Shown here: positions 38,960 through 47,022 of the stretch, in pieces
Position numbering within the stretch: the stretch's first letter is position 1
Layout of the letters: each line of letters opens with the position of its first letter
Assembly (NCBI GenBank): GCA_016875405.1
Contig: VGRJ01000001.1
Location: 1-64,000 of the forward strand
Length of the DNA: 64,000 bases
Direction of reading: 5' to 3'
DNA from: Deltaproteobacteria bacterium
GTDB taxonomy: Bacteria; Myxococcota_A; Polyangia; Polyangiales; Polyangiaceae
Notes under the pieces: generated by a model
The model's input: only the letters and a program-made list of their open reading frames with translations
Told to the model about the DNA's origin: nothing
Database searches by the model: none
Program-made: the position numbers and the translations under genes

Positions 38960-39943
38960 ATGACGGAACGATCCCCTACGCGAACCTCCTCGCAAGACGA
39001 GCATGACGCGCCTCCACGCCGCGCCGGCGCGCGACCAGCCGTTCACCTCGCGCTGTTCGCCGCGACACTGGCCTCGTTGTTCGTAACGGGGGCGATGCAG
39101 GCGTACCCGCAGGGCGAACCTTGGAGCGTCGCTGGGCTCCTTCGCAACTTGCCGCGTGGCTGGACCTTCGCGGTCCCGATGATGGCGATCCTCCTCTGCC
39201 ACGAGTTTGGGCACTACTTCGCTGCCCGATGGCACGGAGTCCCCGCGTCGCTCCCTTACTTTATCCCGCTCCCGTTCCTGAGCCCCTTCGGAACGATGGG
39301 CGCAGTGATCTCGATGCCCGAGCGAATTCGCTCGCGCAACGCGCTCCTCGACATCGGCGCCGCGGGCCCACTCGCCGGACTCGTCGTCGCGTTGCCTGTC
39401 CTCGCGCTTGGCCTCTCGCGCTCACCGGTCGTGGTGCCGAGCGGCGGATGGGTCGAGGGCCAGTCGATCCTCTACCTCGCCATGAAGCGCGTCTTCGTCG
39501 GAGCGATCCCGCCGGGCCATGACGTGCTCCTCGATCCGACGGCGTTCGCGGGCTGGGCCGGGCTCTTCGTCACGGTGTTGAACCTCTTGCCGATCGGACA
39601 GCTTGACGGTGGTCACGTCGCCTATGCGCTCTTCGGGCCGCTCCAAGATCGCATCGCGCGCGTGCTACACGGCGCCCTCCCCTTCGTGTTCGTCTACAAC
39701 CTCGTCACCTACCGGAGCGCGGAGCCCGGCCTCGTGTGGCTGGTTTGGTTCGGGCTGCTGTTCGTCCTGACGCGTGCCACCGGCGGCAATCACCCGCCGA
39801 CCGAATCCCCCGACGAGCCGCTGAGCCCCGCCCGGCGGCTCATCGGGCTCGTCTGCCTCGCGCTCTTCGTCCTCTTGTTCATGCCGACCCCGATGCGCGA
39901 GGCGGAGCCGGCCGCGCCCCCTAGCGCTGAAACTTCGCCGTGA
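38960..39943 (+). CDS. site-2 protease family (M50) membrane metalloprotease
   Basis: LLCHEFGHYFAARWHG (HExxH) and NLLPIGQLDGGHVAYALFG. Confidence 0.88.
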   Translation: MTERSPTRTSSQDEHDAPPRRAGARPAVHLALFAATLASLFVTGAMQAYPQGEPWSVAGLLRNLPRGWTFAVPMMAILLCHEFGHYFAARWHGVPASLPYFIPLPFLSPFGTMGAVISMPERIRSRNALLDIGAAGPLAGLVVALPVLALGLSRSPVVVPSGGWVEGQSILYLAMKRVFVGAIPPGHDVLLDPTAFAGWAGLFVTVLNLLPIGQLDGGHVAYALFGPLQDRIARVLHGALPFVFVYNLVTYRSAEPGLVWLVWFGLLFVLTRATGGNHPPTESPDEPLSPARRLIGLVCLALFVLLFMPTPMREAEPAAPPSAETSP

Positions 39944-40406
39944 GCGCGGGGACCACGTTCGCGGGGACGTAGCGGCTGACGTTCCCGCCGTGGCTCGCGA
40001 TCTCGCGTATGAGCGACGCCGTCACGAAGCCGAATTTGCTCGCGGTGGGGAGGAACACCGTCTCGACGTCGGGCGCCATGTCGGCGTTCGCCTGCGCGAT
40101 CTGCAGCTCGTACTCGAAATCCATCGAGTGCCTGAGCCCACGGATCAAGATGTGGGCGCCGACGTCCTTGCAGAAGTCGATGAGCAGCCCTCCGAACGAG
40201 GTGACCTCGATGTTCGGAAGCGACGTGGCAGCTCCGCGGAGCATGCCGAGCCGCTCGTCGACCGAGAAGAGCGGTGCGCGGGTCGGATGAACCCCCACGG
40301 CGACGACGACGCGATCGAAGAGCCGCGCCGCGCGCTGCATGAGATCCACGTGGCCGAGCGTCACCGGATCGAAGCTGCCGGCGTAGACCGCGAGCCGCGG
40401 GCTCAT
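39921..40406 (-). CDS. coaD: phosphopantetheine adenylyltransferase
   Basis: LAVYAGSFDPVTLGHVDLMQRAARLFDRVVVAV...LIRGLRHSMDFEYELQIAQANADMAPDVETVFL. Confidence 0.95.
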   Translation of the reverse strand: MSPRLAVYAGSFDPVTLGHVDLMQRAARLFDRVVVAVGVHPTRAPLFSVDERLGMLRGAATSLPNIEVTSFGGLLIDFCKDVGAHILIRGLRHSMDFEYELQIAQANADMAPDVETVFLPTASKFGFVTASLIREIASHGGNVSRYVPANVVPALTAKFQR

Positions 40407-41749
40407 CGCGGAGCTCCGACGCCCGGCGCGGGGACCGCCTCGGCGCCCGGGTCGACCATGCCGGCCTCGTTCTCGTAGACCGGAGGCGGAGGCACCGGCG
40501 GCGACTGCTCGAGCCACATCACGCGGCCGCCCTCTCCGAGCGTCACGCGGAACGCGCCGAGGAGCGTCGAACCGACCGCACCGTCGAGGTCGACCTCGAG
40601 CTCGCGTTCGAGCTTCTCGAGGGTAGAGCTCGACACCGCCGTCACCGACGCGAGCGCAAAGCTCCCGAGCTTCAGGACCGAGACCTTGCCCTGACGGACG
40701 TCCGTACCGGCACCCTCGGGACGAGCGAGCGTCGTCGGGTCGACGCCCGCTTTCTTCCAGCCTGCCACGTCGAGCGCAAGCGGGTAGCCCATGCTCGAGT
40801 CGACGAGGACCGACGTCGCAGCCTCACCATCTCCGAGCGCGCCACCGACCACCATTCCGCCGCCGCGCAGGTACGCGACGTCGAGGCGACTCGCGAGCGG
40901 CGGTGCGGGCGGTGCGAACGCTCGGGCGACGAATTGACGACCTCGAAAGTCGAGCGTCGCGTTCAGGTGGCGGAGCAAATTCGCGCCGAGGAGCGCCTTG
41001 ATCGGACCGCCGAGCTGCTGCGAGAGCCCGGTGAGGTCCTGGGCGAGCGCGGGTACGTCGCGGACCTCGAGCTTGCGACCGAAGCGCATCGAGATCCAGC
41101 TGGGCTTTGCGCTCGAGCTCGAGCCGGAGTCGAGCATCACCTCGGCTGTTCCCGTCGCCACGAGGGCGAGCACCGGCTCGCCGTTGATCTCGACGGGCAC
41201 CACGTAGAGAGGCGCCGCGCCCGGGGCGATGCGCGACATCTCGACCGACACCACCGAGCCCTCGCTCGACGAGATGTCGAAGGGCTTTCGCCCGACCCCG
41301 CCGTGGGCGAGCGCGCTGATCGACTTGGCCCATCCGTCGTCGACGTCGGGATCCGTGAGCAGTTGGTCGAGCTCCTCCGCCGCCTTCTCGACGTCGCCTC
41401 GGTACCAGTGCGCGCGCCCTCGCAGCGACGCGGCGGCTGAGCCGCGGACCCCTCGCAAGAGGCGCAGGACCTCGTCATACTCGAGCTTCCCGAGCGCGAT
41501 CTTCGCGGCCACGACCTTGACGTCCGGGTCCTCGGGGACGAGGTCGAGCGCTTGCCTCACCGAGTCGTTGGCCTGCTCGAGCGCGACCTGACGGTACTCG
41601 GCGAGCGCGCGCTGAAACCACTTCTCCGCCTTCTCGGGGCGCTCCGAGTGCGGGGCCTGCGGCGCCGGGCACCCCGTGAGCGTCAAGCCTAGGGCGAGCG
41701 CGAACACGCGCGGAAAGAGAGGGACCGTGGAGCGGAGGCGCGTCTTCAT
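40403..41749 (-). CDS. TPR plus retropepsin-like aspartyl protease domain lipoprotein
   Basis: LALGLTLTGCPAP lipobox; VEINGEPVLALVATGTAEVMLDSGSSSS...KALLGANLLRHLNATLDFRGRQFVAR. Confidence 0.7.
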   Translation of the reverse strand: MKTRLRSTVPLFPRVFALALGLTLTGCPAPQAPHSERPEKAEKWFQRALAEYRQVALEQANDSVRQALDLVPEDPDVKVVAAKIALGKLEYDEVLRLLRGVRGSAAASLRGRAHWYRGDVEKAAEELDQLLTDPDVDDGWAKSISALAHGGVGRKPFDISSSEGSVVSVEMSRIAPGAAPLYVVPVEINGEPVLALVATGTAEVMLDSGSSSSAKPSWISMRFGRKLEVRDVPALAQDLTGLSQQLGGPIKALLGANLLRHLNATLDFRGRQFVARAFAPPAPPLASRLDVAYLRGGGMVVGGALGDGEAATSVLVDSSMGYPLALDVAGWKKAGVDPTTLARPEGAGTDVRQGKVSVLKLGSFALASVTAVSSSTLEKLERELEVDLDGAVGSTLLGAFRVTLGEGGRVMWLEQSPPVPPPPVYENEAGMVDPGAEAVPAPGVGAPR

Positions 41750-42591
41750 GAGGAGCCGGGACTCGTGAGCGGCTCCAGGCTGAGGATGCGGTCGATCCTG
41801 AGCTCCCGGCGGCCGCGGGAGTGGGTCAGATACCCGATCACCATCGGTGGGTCGAGTTCCGTCCGCATGGCGGTGACGTGGAAGGGGATCTCCTGCGCCG
41901 CGCGCCCCGACGGTCGATAACGGAGCCGAAGCGAGCGGCCCGTGAGCAGCGCCTCCTCGAGCCCTGCGACCACCTCGGGCCTCGCGTGAGCCAGGCCGGT
42001 GTGTACGTGCCACAGGTCGCGAGGCGTCTTCGGCTGAAGGACCTCGTTGACCCGCGCGAACAGGCCGCGCAGCACGCGCACGTCGTTGTCGGCACGATGC
42101 GCGGCTTTGCACTCGATGCCGAGCTCGTTGGCGAGGATCGAGAGGCGATGGCTCTTGAAATTGAATGCGCGCCTCGAGAGGTGGAGCGTGTCGAGGTGAT
42201 GCGGCGCGCTCCACTCGATGCCCGCTCGCGCGAGCTCGGCCTTGAGAAACGCGACGTCGTACGAGGCGCCGTGCGCCACCAGGATCCCGCCCTCGAAGAG
42301 CGCCTTTACCCGGCCTGCGAGCTCGGCGAAGGTCGGAGCGCCCGCGAGGTCGGACTCGCCGATGCCGTGGATCGACGCGTTCCCGATTGGGCCCTCGGGG
42401 TCGCAGAAGCTCACGAGGCGCTCGACCGTCTCGCCGCCGACCACGCGCTCGATGCAGAGCTGCACCACGCGATCGCGGCGCTCGTCGAGGCCCGTCATCT
42501 CGAGATCGACGAACACGAGAGGCGCAGCCTCGAGGGGCGCGTCCCACGGCCCTCCGCGCGGGGGCTCAACGGGGCGTCGGGCGCGCGACAT
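41746..42591 (-). CDS. DnaQ-like 3'-5' exonuclease with WYL-like C-terminal segment
   Basis: FVDLEMTGLDERRDRVVQ, HGIGESDL, VAHGASYDVAFLK, AHRADNDVRVL; C-terminal GRSLRLRYRPSGRAAQEIPFHVTAM...VIGYLTHSRGRRELRIDRILSLEPL. Confidence 0.83.
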   Translation of the reverse strand: MSRARRPVEPPRGGPWDAPLEAAPLVFVDLEMTGLDERRDRVVQLCIERVVGGETVERLVSFCDPEGPIGNASIHGIGESDLAGAPTFAELAGRVKALFEGGILVAHGASYDVAFLKAELARAGIEWSAPHHLDTLHLSRRAFNFKSHRLSILANELGIECKAAHRADNDVRVLRGLFARVNEVLQPKTPRDLWHVHTGLAHARPEVVAGLEEALLTGRSLRLRYRPSGRAAQEIPFHVTAMRTELDPPMVIGYLTHSRGRRELRIDRILSLEPLTSPGSS

Positions 42592-42678
42592 GGCGACAGG
42601 AGACCCGGCGTCGAGCCTCGCGACAAGGACAAGCGTGATCGCTCGACGCGAGCCGTGTGCCTCTGGCATGGTGCCGAG

Positions 42679-43296
42679 GTGGCCACGCGGCGCGCCTGTT
42701 GGTTCGTGTCCATCGCGGCTCTTGTGGCGTGCCGTGGCGTCGAGCCTCGCGGCGGAGAACCGCCGAGACAGCTCGTGAACCCACCCTCGCTCGCGCCGAC
42801 GCCAGGAGCGTCCGTCCTTCCCGCTGCCGCGTCGCCCTCGAGTCGCCCATCGCCGTCAAGCTCGAGCGCCGCGAGTACGGCGCCCGGCGGGGCTCCATCC
42901 CCTGGCGCATGCGCGGAGCCGCGTGTCGAGCTCACGTTGCCAGCGGACTCGGGCGAACTCCGTGAGAACGCCTCTCCCGAGCGAGAGAGCGCGGGGCGCG
43001 GACGAGGCCGGTCGCTCCTCGACGCGCTGCGAGCCCACCTCCCCTCGACACGTTGCTGTTTCGAGGCGTGGGCGCGGAGCGAGCCCGCTGTGGAGGGTCG
43101 CGCCCTGCTGGCCATCACCGTCGATGCACGCGGTGCGCTGCGCTCGTTGTCGCTCGATCCGGCGCGCTCGTCGTTCGGCGACGCTGCGGTCGCGACCTGT
43201 GTCAAGGCAGCGCTGGAGCAGGTGGGCTTTCCCACGTCGCCCGACGGGCGCGAGGCGACGGTCGAGTATCCGCTCCGGCTTCGCTTAATCCGCTGA
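42679..43296 (+). CDS. AgmX/PglI C-terminal-domain-like lipoprotein
   Basis: GTG start; SIAALVACRG lipobox; LLAITVDARGALRSLSLDPARSSFGDAAVATCVKAALEQVGFPTSPDGREATVEYPLRL. Confidence 0.65.
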   Translation: MATRRACWFVSIAALVACRGVEPRGGEPPRQLVNPPSLAPTPGASVLPAAASPSSRPSPSSSSAASTAPGGAPSPGACAEPRVELTLPADSGELRENASPERESAGRGRGRSLLDALRAHLPSTRCCFEAWARSEPAVEGRALLAITVDARGALRSLSLDPARSSFGDAAVATCVKAALEQVGFPTSPDGREATVEYPLRLRLIR

Positions 43297-43376
43297 GCGA
43301 GAGTGTCGGGCGGATCGTGCGGGTGCTGGCGACGCTTGCCGCGTCCCAAGTCAGCACCTAGCAGAGCGATCAAACA

Positions 43377-43426
43377 CAGCGAGACGCACCCCAGTCCACA
43401 CGCCTCCCCTGGAGTGCGTCTCGCTG
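43377..43426. other. 18-bp intergenic inverted repeat
   Basis: CAGCGAGACGCACCCCAG (43377-43394) / CTGGAGTGCGTCTCGCTG (43409-43426), one mismatch, 14-nt loop. Confidence 0.85.
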
Positions 43427-43620
43427 ATAGCAATGCGGTCGAGCCGATGTCTCGGTCTCGACCTGGCGCGGTCGGTCGACGTTGAGTCGCTGCGTGGACC
43501 GCGCGCCCGCGCCGACCGTCGTTCGGTCGGGCGGGACTTCTCGCCGCAGCTCCCCATCGAGGACGAGGAGCGGCAAGTGAGGTCGGTCGGCTCGAGGTGC
43601 TCTCGAGCAGACCGTCGATC

Positions 43621-43961
43621 TCAGGCGTTCGTCGACGGGGTCGACGGAGCCGGCGGCACGGCGGGTGCCGCAGCAGGAACCGGAGCAGCCTTCACGAGCG
43701 GCGCGGCCACCGGGGGCTTCACAGAGGGCTTCTTCGCAGGAGCCTTCTTCGCCACCGACTTCTTTGCCGGCTTCTTCGCAGAGGTTTTTTTAGCGCGAGC
43801 GGGCGCCTTTGCCGCCTGCTTCCGCGTCGCGCTCAGGCTTTTTTTGCGGCCTTCTTCGCGGGGGCCTTCTTGGCGGCCTTCTTCGGAGCAGCCTTCTTCG
43901 CGGGGGCCTTCTTGGCGGCCTTCTTCGGAGCAGCCTTCTTCGCGGTCTTCTTCGCAGCCAT
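43621..43961 (-). CDS. histone H1-like Lys/Ala-rich protein, requires -1 frameshift at A7
   Basis: MAAKKTAKKAAPKKAAKKAPAKKAA... in frame 0 to TGA at 43835-43833; -1 frame continues KKSLSATRKQAAKAPARAKKTSAKKPAKKS...; RBS AGGAGG upstream. Confidence 0.72.
43858..43941 (-). repeat. two perfect 42-bp tandem repeats
   Basis: gcgggggccttcttggcggccttcttcggagcagccttcttc x2 within the histone-like gene. Confidence 0.92.
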
Positions 43962-44053
43962 GTTCAAATCCTCCTGGACCTGTCGCGTCGGTTGCCTCCT
44001 CGTGTCTGCCAGCGGGCAAACGTGGAAGGAGCAGGGCAACAGATGTTGCAAGA

Positions 44054-44083
44054 CGTATAGTGCCATCTATGGCAGACCGTCAA
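44054..44083 (-). promoter_or_regulatory. candidate sigma-70-type promoter with operator palindrome in spacer
   Basis: Minus strand TTGACG-N18-TATACG; spacer contains TGCCAT-AG-ATGGCA. Confidence 0.55.
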
Positions 44084-44209
44084 CGGAAAAAATGATCAGC
44101 TACCGATCAGGTGTTCCGTTGCGGGCGTTCCGTAGTTAGGCGCGGGCTCCCTGCGCGCCACGCGCGCCTTGTCGAAGGGCGCCTTCCTCGGTAGGGTGAC
44201 GCCCTCGCG

Positions 44210-45022
44210 ATGACGACGAAGATCTTGGCGATCCTGGGGGTCGCGGCGACGCTCTTCGGCAGCGGCTGCGGCTATTCGGAGGAAGAGATGCGCGCGCGGC
44301 TGCGTGACATCGAGGGGCTGCGCCAGCAGCTCGCTGCCGAGGGCGCGAACAACAAGAAATTCCAGCGCGAGCTCGACGAGGCGCGGACCCAGATCGAGCA
44401 GCTGAAGAGCCAGCTGTCGGACGCAAACGTCGACGTCGCGAACCTGAAGAGTGACGTCGAGGAGAAGGCGAAGGCCCTCGAGGAGTACAAGCGGCGCGCC
44501 GCGCAGCTCGAGGAGATCCGACGTCGGTTCGACCTCTTGCGCTCGAAGCTGCAGGATCTCACCCGCCTCGGCCTCAAGGTCACCCTGCGCCACAACAGGA
44601 TGGTGATCGAGCTGCCGGGCGATGTGCTCTTCGACTCCGGGCGCGAGACGTTGAAAAAGCAGGGCGAGGAGATCCTGCTCAAGATCGCTGACGTCGTGCG
44701 GCGCGACCCGGCGCTCATGGAGCGTGATTTCCAGGTCGCCGGCCACACCGACAGCCAGGCCTACGGCGTCGGTCCGTTCAAGGACAACTGGGGCCTTAGC
44801 GTCATGCGTGCCCGCGAGGTGTTGAGCTTCCTCGTCCGTCCGGAGGACAAGAAGGGCGGCGGATTGAAGCCCGAGCGGTGGAGCGCCTCCGGCTACGGGG
44901 ACACCGATCCCATCGCCGCAAACGACTCGCCCGAGGGGCGACAGTCGAACCGTCGCTGCGAGCTCGTCGTACTACCAAAGCTTGAAGAAATGCTGGATCT
45001 GAAGTCGATCACCGGCGAGTGA
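44210..45022 (+). CDS. OmpA family lipoprotein
   Basis: FGSGCGYSEEE lipobox; coiled coil; VLFDSGRETLKKQGEEILLKIADVV...VAGHTDSQ...WGLSVMRAREVLSFL. Confidence 0.9.
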   Translation: MTTKILAILGVAATLFGSGCGYSEEEMRARLRDIEGLRQQLAAEGANNKKFQRELDEARTQIEQLKSQLSDANVDVANLKSDVEEKAKALEEYKRRAAQLEEIRRRFDLLRSKLQDLTRLGLKVTLRHNRMVIELPGDVLFDSGRETLKKQGEEILLKIADVVRRDPALMERDFQVAGHTDSQAYGVGPFKDNWGLSVMRAREVLSFLVRPEDKKGGGLKPERWSASGYGDTDPIAANDSPEGRQSNRRCELVVLPKLEEMLDLKSITGE

Positions 45023-45081
45023 CCGACGACGTGGCGCGGCGCTCGCGGTGAACTTCGAGCCCGCGGGAGAGGAGCTCGAAC

Positions 45082-46014
45082 GTGAAGTCGCGCGTCGCCA
45101 CCATCGACATCGGAACGAACTCCGTGCTGCTCCTCGTCGCGGCGCGGGATGGCCAGCACGTCCGGGCGCTGGTCGAGCGCGCCACCATCACCCGCCTTGG
45201 CGAAGGCGTCGATCGAACGGGCGAGCTCGCACCCGCGGCGGTCGAGCGGACGCTCGCTTGCTTGCGCGAGTACGCCGACGAGATCGGACGCTGGGACGTC
45301 GACGCCGTGGCCGCCGTGGGCACGAGCGCGATGCGCGACGCCGCGGGCGGCGAGGCCTTCTGTGACGCCGCCGAAGCCGTGCTCGGGGCGCGACCGAGCG
45401 TCATCAGCGGCGAGCGCGAGGCGCAGCTCACCTTCGACGGAGCGCTCATGGGCCTCGAGCCGGAGGGCGTGCTCGCGGTGTTCGACATCGGCGGCGGCAG
45501 CACCGAGATCATCGTCGGTGCGCGCATCGGCCGCGGCCGGGGGACCCTCGCTCGCGCCAAGAGCCTCGACATCGGCGCGGTGCGCCTCACGGAGCGCCAC
45601 GTCCGACACGACCCGCCGCTGCCCTCCGAGCTCGACGCGATCCGCCGCGCTGTTCGCGACGCCCTGAAGGACGCGCCCTCGATGCGAGGCCGACCGCTCG
45701 TCGGCGTCGCAGGCACCGTGACGACGCTGACCGCGTTCGCGCACGGCATCGCGCCCTACGACGCTCGGCAGGTGCACGGAGCCGTGCTGTCGCGCGTGGC
45801 GCTCGGAGAGGCGGTCGCGACCCTGGCCGCAACGCCGCTCGAGGAGCGAAGGCAGCTCGCCGCCATCGAGCCAAAGCGCGCGGACGTGATCGTCGCTGGC
45901 GGCATCCTGGCCGAGGAGCTGTGCGACGCGGCGGAGGCGGACCGCTTGATCGCGTCCGACCGCGGCGTGCGTTGGGGGCTCGCGCTGGAATGCCTGGACG
46001 AGCCGACGCGTTGA
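45082..46014 (+). CDS. Ppx/GppA family phosphatase
   Basis: VATIDIGTNSVLLLVAA; AVGTSAMRDA; VFDIGGGSTEIIVG. Confidence 0.92.
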   Translation: MKSRVATIDIGTNSVLLLVAARDGQHVRALVERATITRLGEGVDRTGELAPAAVERTLACLREYADEIGRWDVDAVAAVGTSAMRDAAGGEAFCDAAEAVLGARPSVISGEREAQLTFDGALMGLEPEGVLAVFDIGGGSTEIIVGARIGRGRGTLARAKSLDIGAVRLTERHVRHDPPLPSELDAIRRAVRDALKDAPSMRGRPLVGVAGTVTTLTAFAHGIAPYDARQVHGAVLSRVALGEAVATLAATPLEERRQLAAIEPKRADVIVAGGILAEELCDAAEADRLIASDRGVRWGLALECLDEPTR

Positions 46015-46067
46015 TCTCGGAAGGCGGAGGCGGCTGCCTAGTCGAACTCTGTCCGGGTGGAAAGTTC

Positions 46068-46096
46068 TTGACGAATCGACGCGTGTTTACTAAGGT
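46068..46096 (+). promoter_or_regulatory. candidate sigma-70-type promoter upstream of CarD-family gene
   Basis: TTGACG-N17-TAAGGT. Confidence 0.45.
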
Positions 46097-46320
46097 TCGC
46101 CGCGCCTAGCGCGTCGAATGTCCACCGGGACGCAGTTGCAGGCCCAACGGCAACAAGACCCACCAACCACCAGCGGAAGAGCCGCTGACGCCTTCGACCG
46201 GACTGCTCCGGAACCGCCGGCGCCATCGCTCGAACGCTAGGCATCGAAGGACGCGCACTCCTGCGCGTCGACGAGGACGTGCCCAAGGCGCGCAGGCATC
46301 GAGAAGGAGAGATACCGAAC

Positions 46321-46827
46321 ATGCAGGCCAATGCAGACGTTCAGTTCAAGGTCGGCGACAAGGCGGTCTACCCCGCGCAGGGCGTGGCCGAGGTCGTGGA
46401 CATCGAGGAGAAGGACATCGCCGGGAATCGGCAGCGCTTCTACGTCCTGCGCATCCTCGACACGGACCGTAAGATCATGGTGCCGGTCAAGAACGCGAAC
46501 GCCGTCGGCCTCCGACAGGTGATCTCGGAGCAGGAGATCCAGGAGATCTTCGACATCCTCCGCGAGCGTACGATCGCGTTCGACAATCAGACCTGGAACC
46601 GCCGCTACCGCGGGTTCATGGACAAGATCAAGACGGGCTCGATCTACGACGTCGCCGAGGTGCTCCGTGACCTCTACCGTCTGAAGACCGACAAGCAACT
46701 CTCCTTCGGCGAGCGACGCATGCTGGACACCGCGCGCACGCTGATCGTGAAGGAGATCGCGATCGCCCGGAACCAGACCGAAGAGAACGTGAAGAACGAG
46801 ATCGAAGCGATCTTCTTCACGAACTGA
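46321..46827 (+). CDS. cdnL: CarD family transcriptional regulator (CdnL-like)
   Basis: FKVGDKAVYPAQGVAEVVDIEEKDIAGNRQRFYVLRIL...DLYRLKTDKQLSFGERRMLDTARTLIVKEIA; RBS GAAGGAGA. Confidence 0.92.
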   Translation: MQANADVQFKVGDKAVYPAQGVAEVVDIEEKDIAGNRQRFYVLRILDTDRKIMVPVKNANAVGLRQVISEQEIQEIFDILRERTIAFDNQTWNRRYRGFMDKIKTGSIYDVAEVLRDLYRLKTDKQLSFGERRMLDTARTLIVKEIAIARNQTEENVKNEIEAIFFTN

Positions 46828-47022
46828 CCCGCCTGGACCACCCCACGAGAGGGGCTCGCCGCGGACGAGTCTCCAAGCCAACCCCTCCGGCGGAGCGGCG
46901 GTGACCACGAGGTCGCCGCCGCTCGCGTTTTGTAAGCCGGAGAGCTATGTCGCGGGTCGGGTTCGTGGCATGCTGAATACCTCGCGGACGCCGCGCATCG
47001 AACCCTCGTCGGACGTCCCCGC

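Noticed and set aside
41821-42678. N-terminal extension of the 491-aa ORF
   Set aside because: Antisense to the exonuclease gene; lipobox-bearing start is GTG 42679
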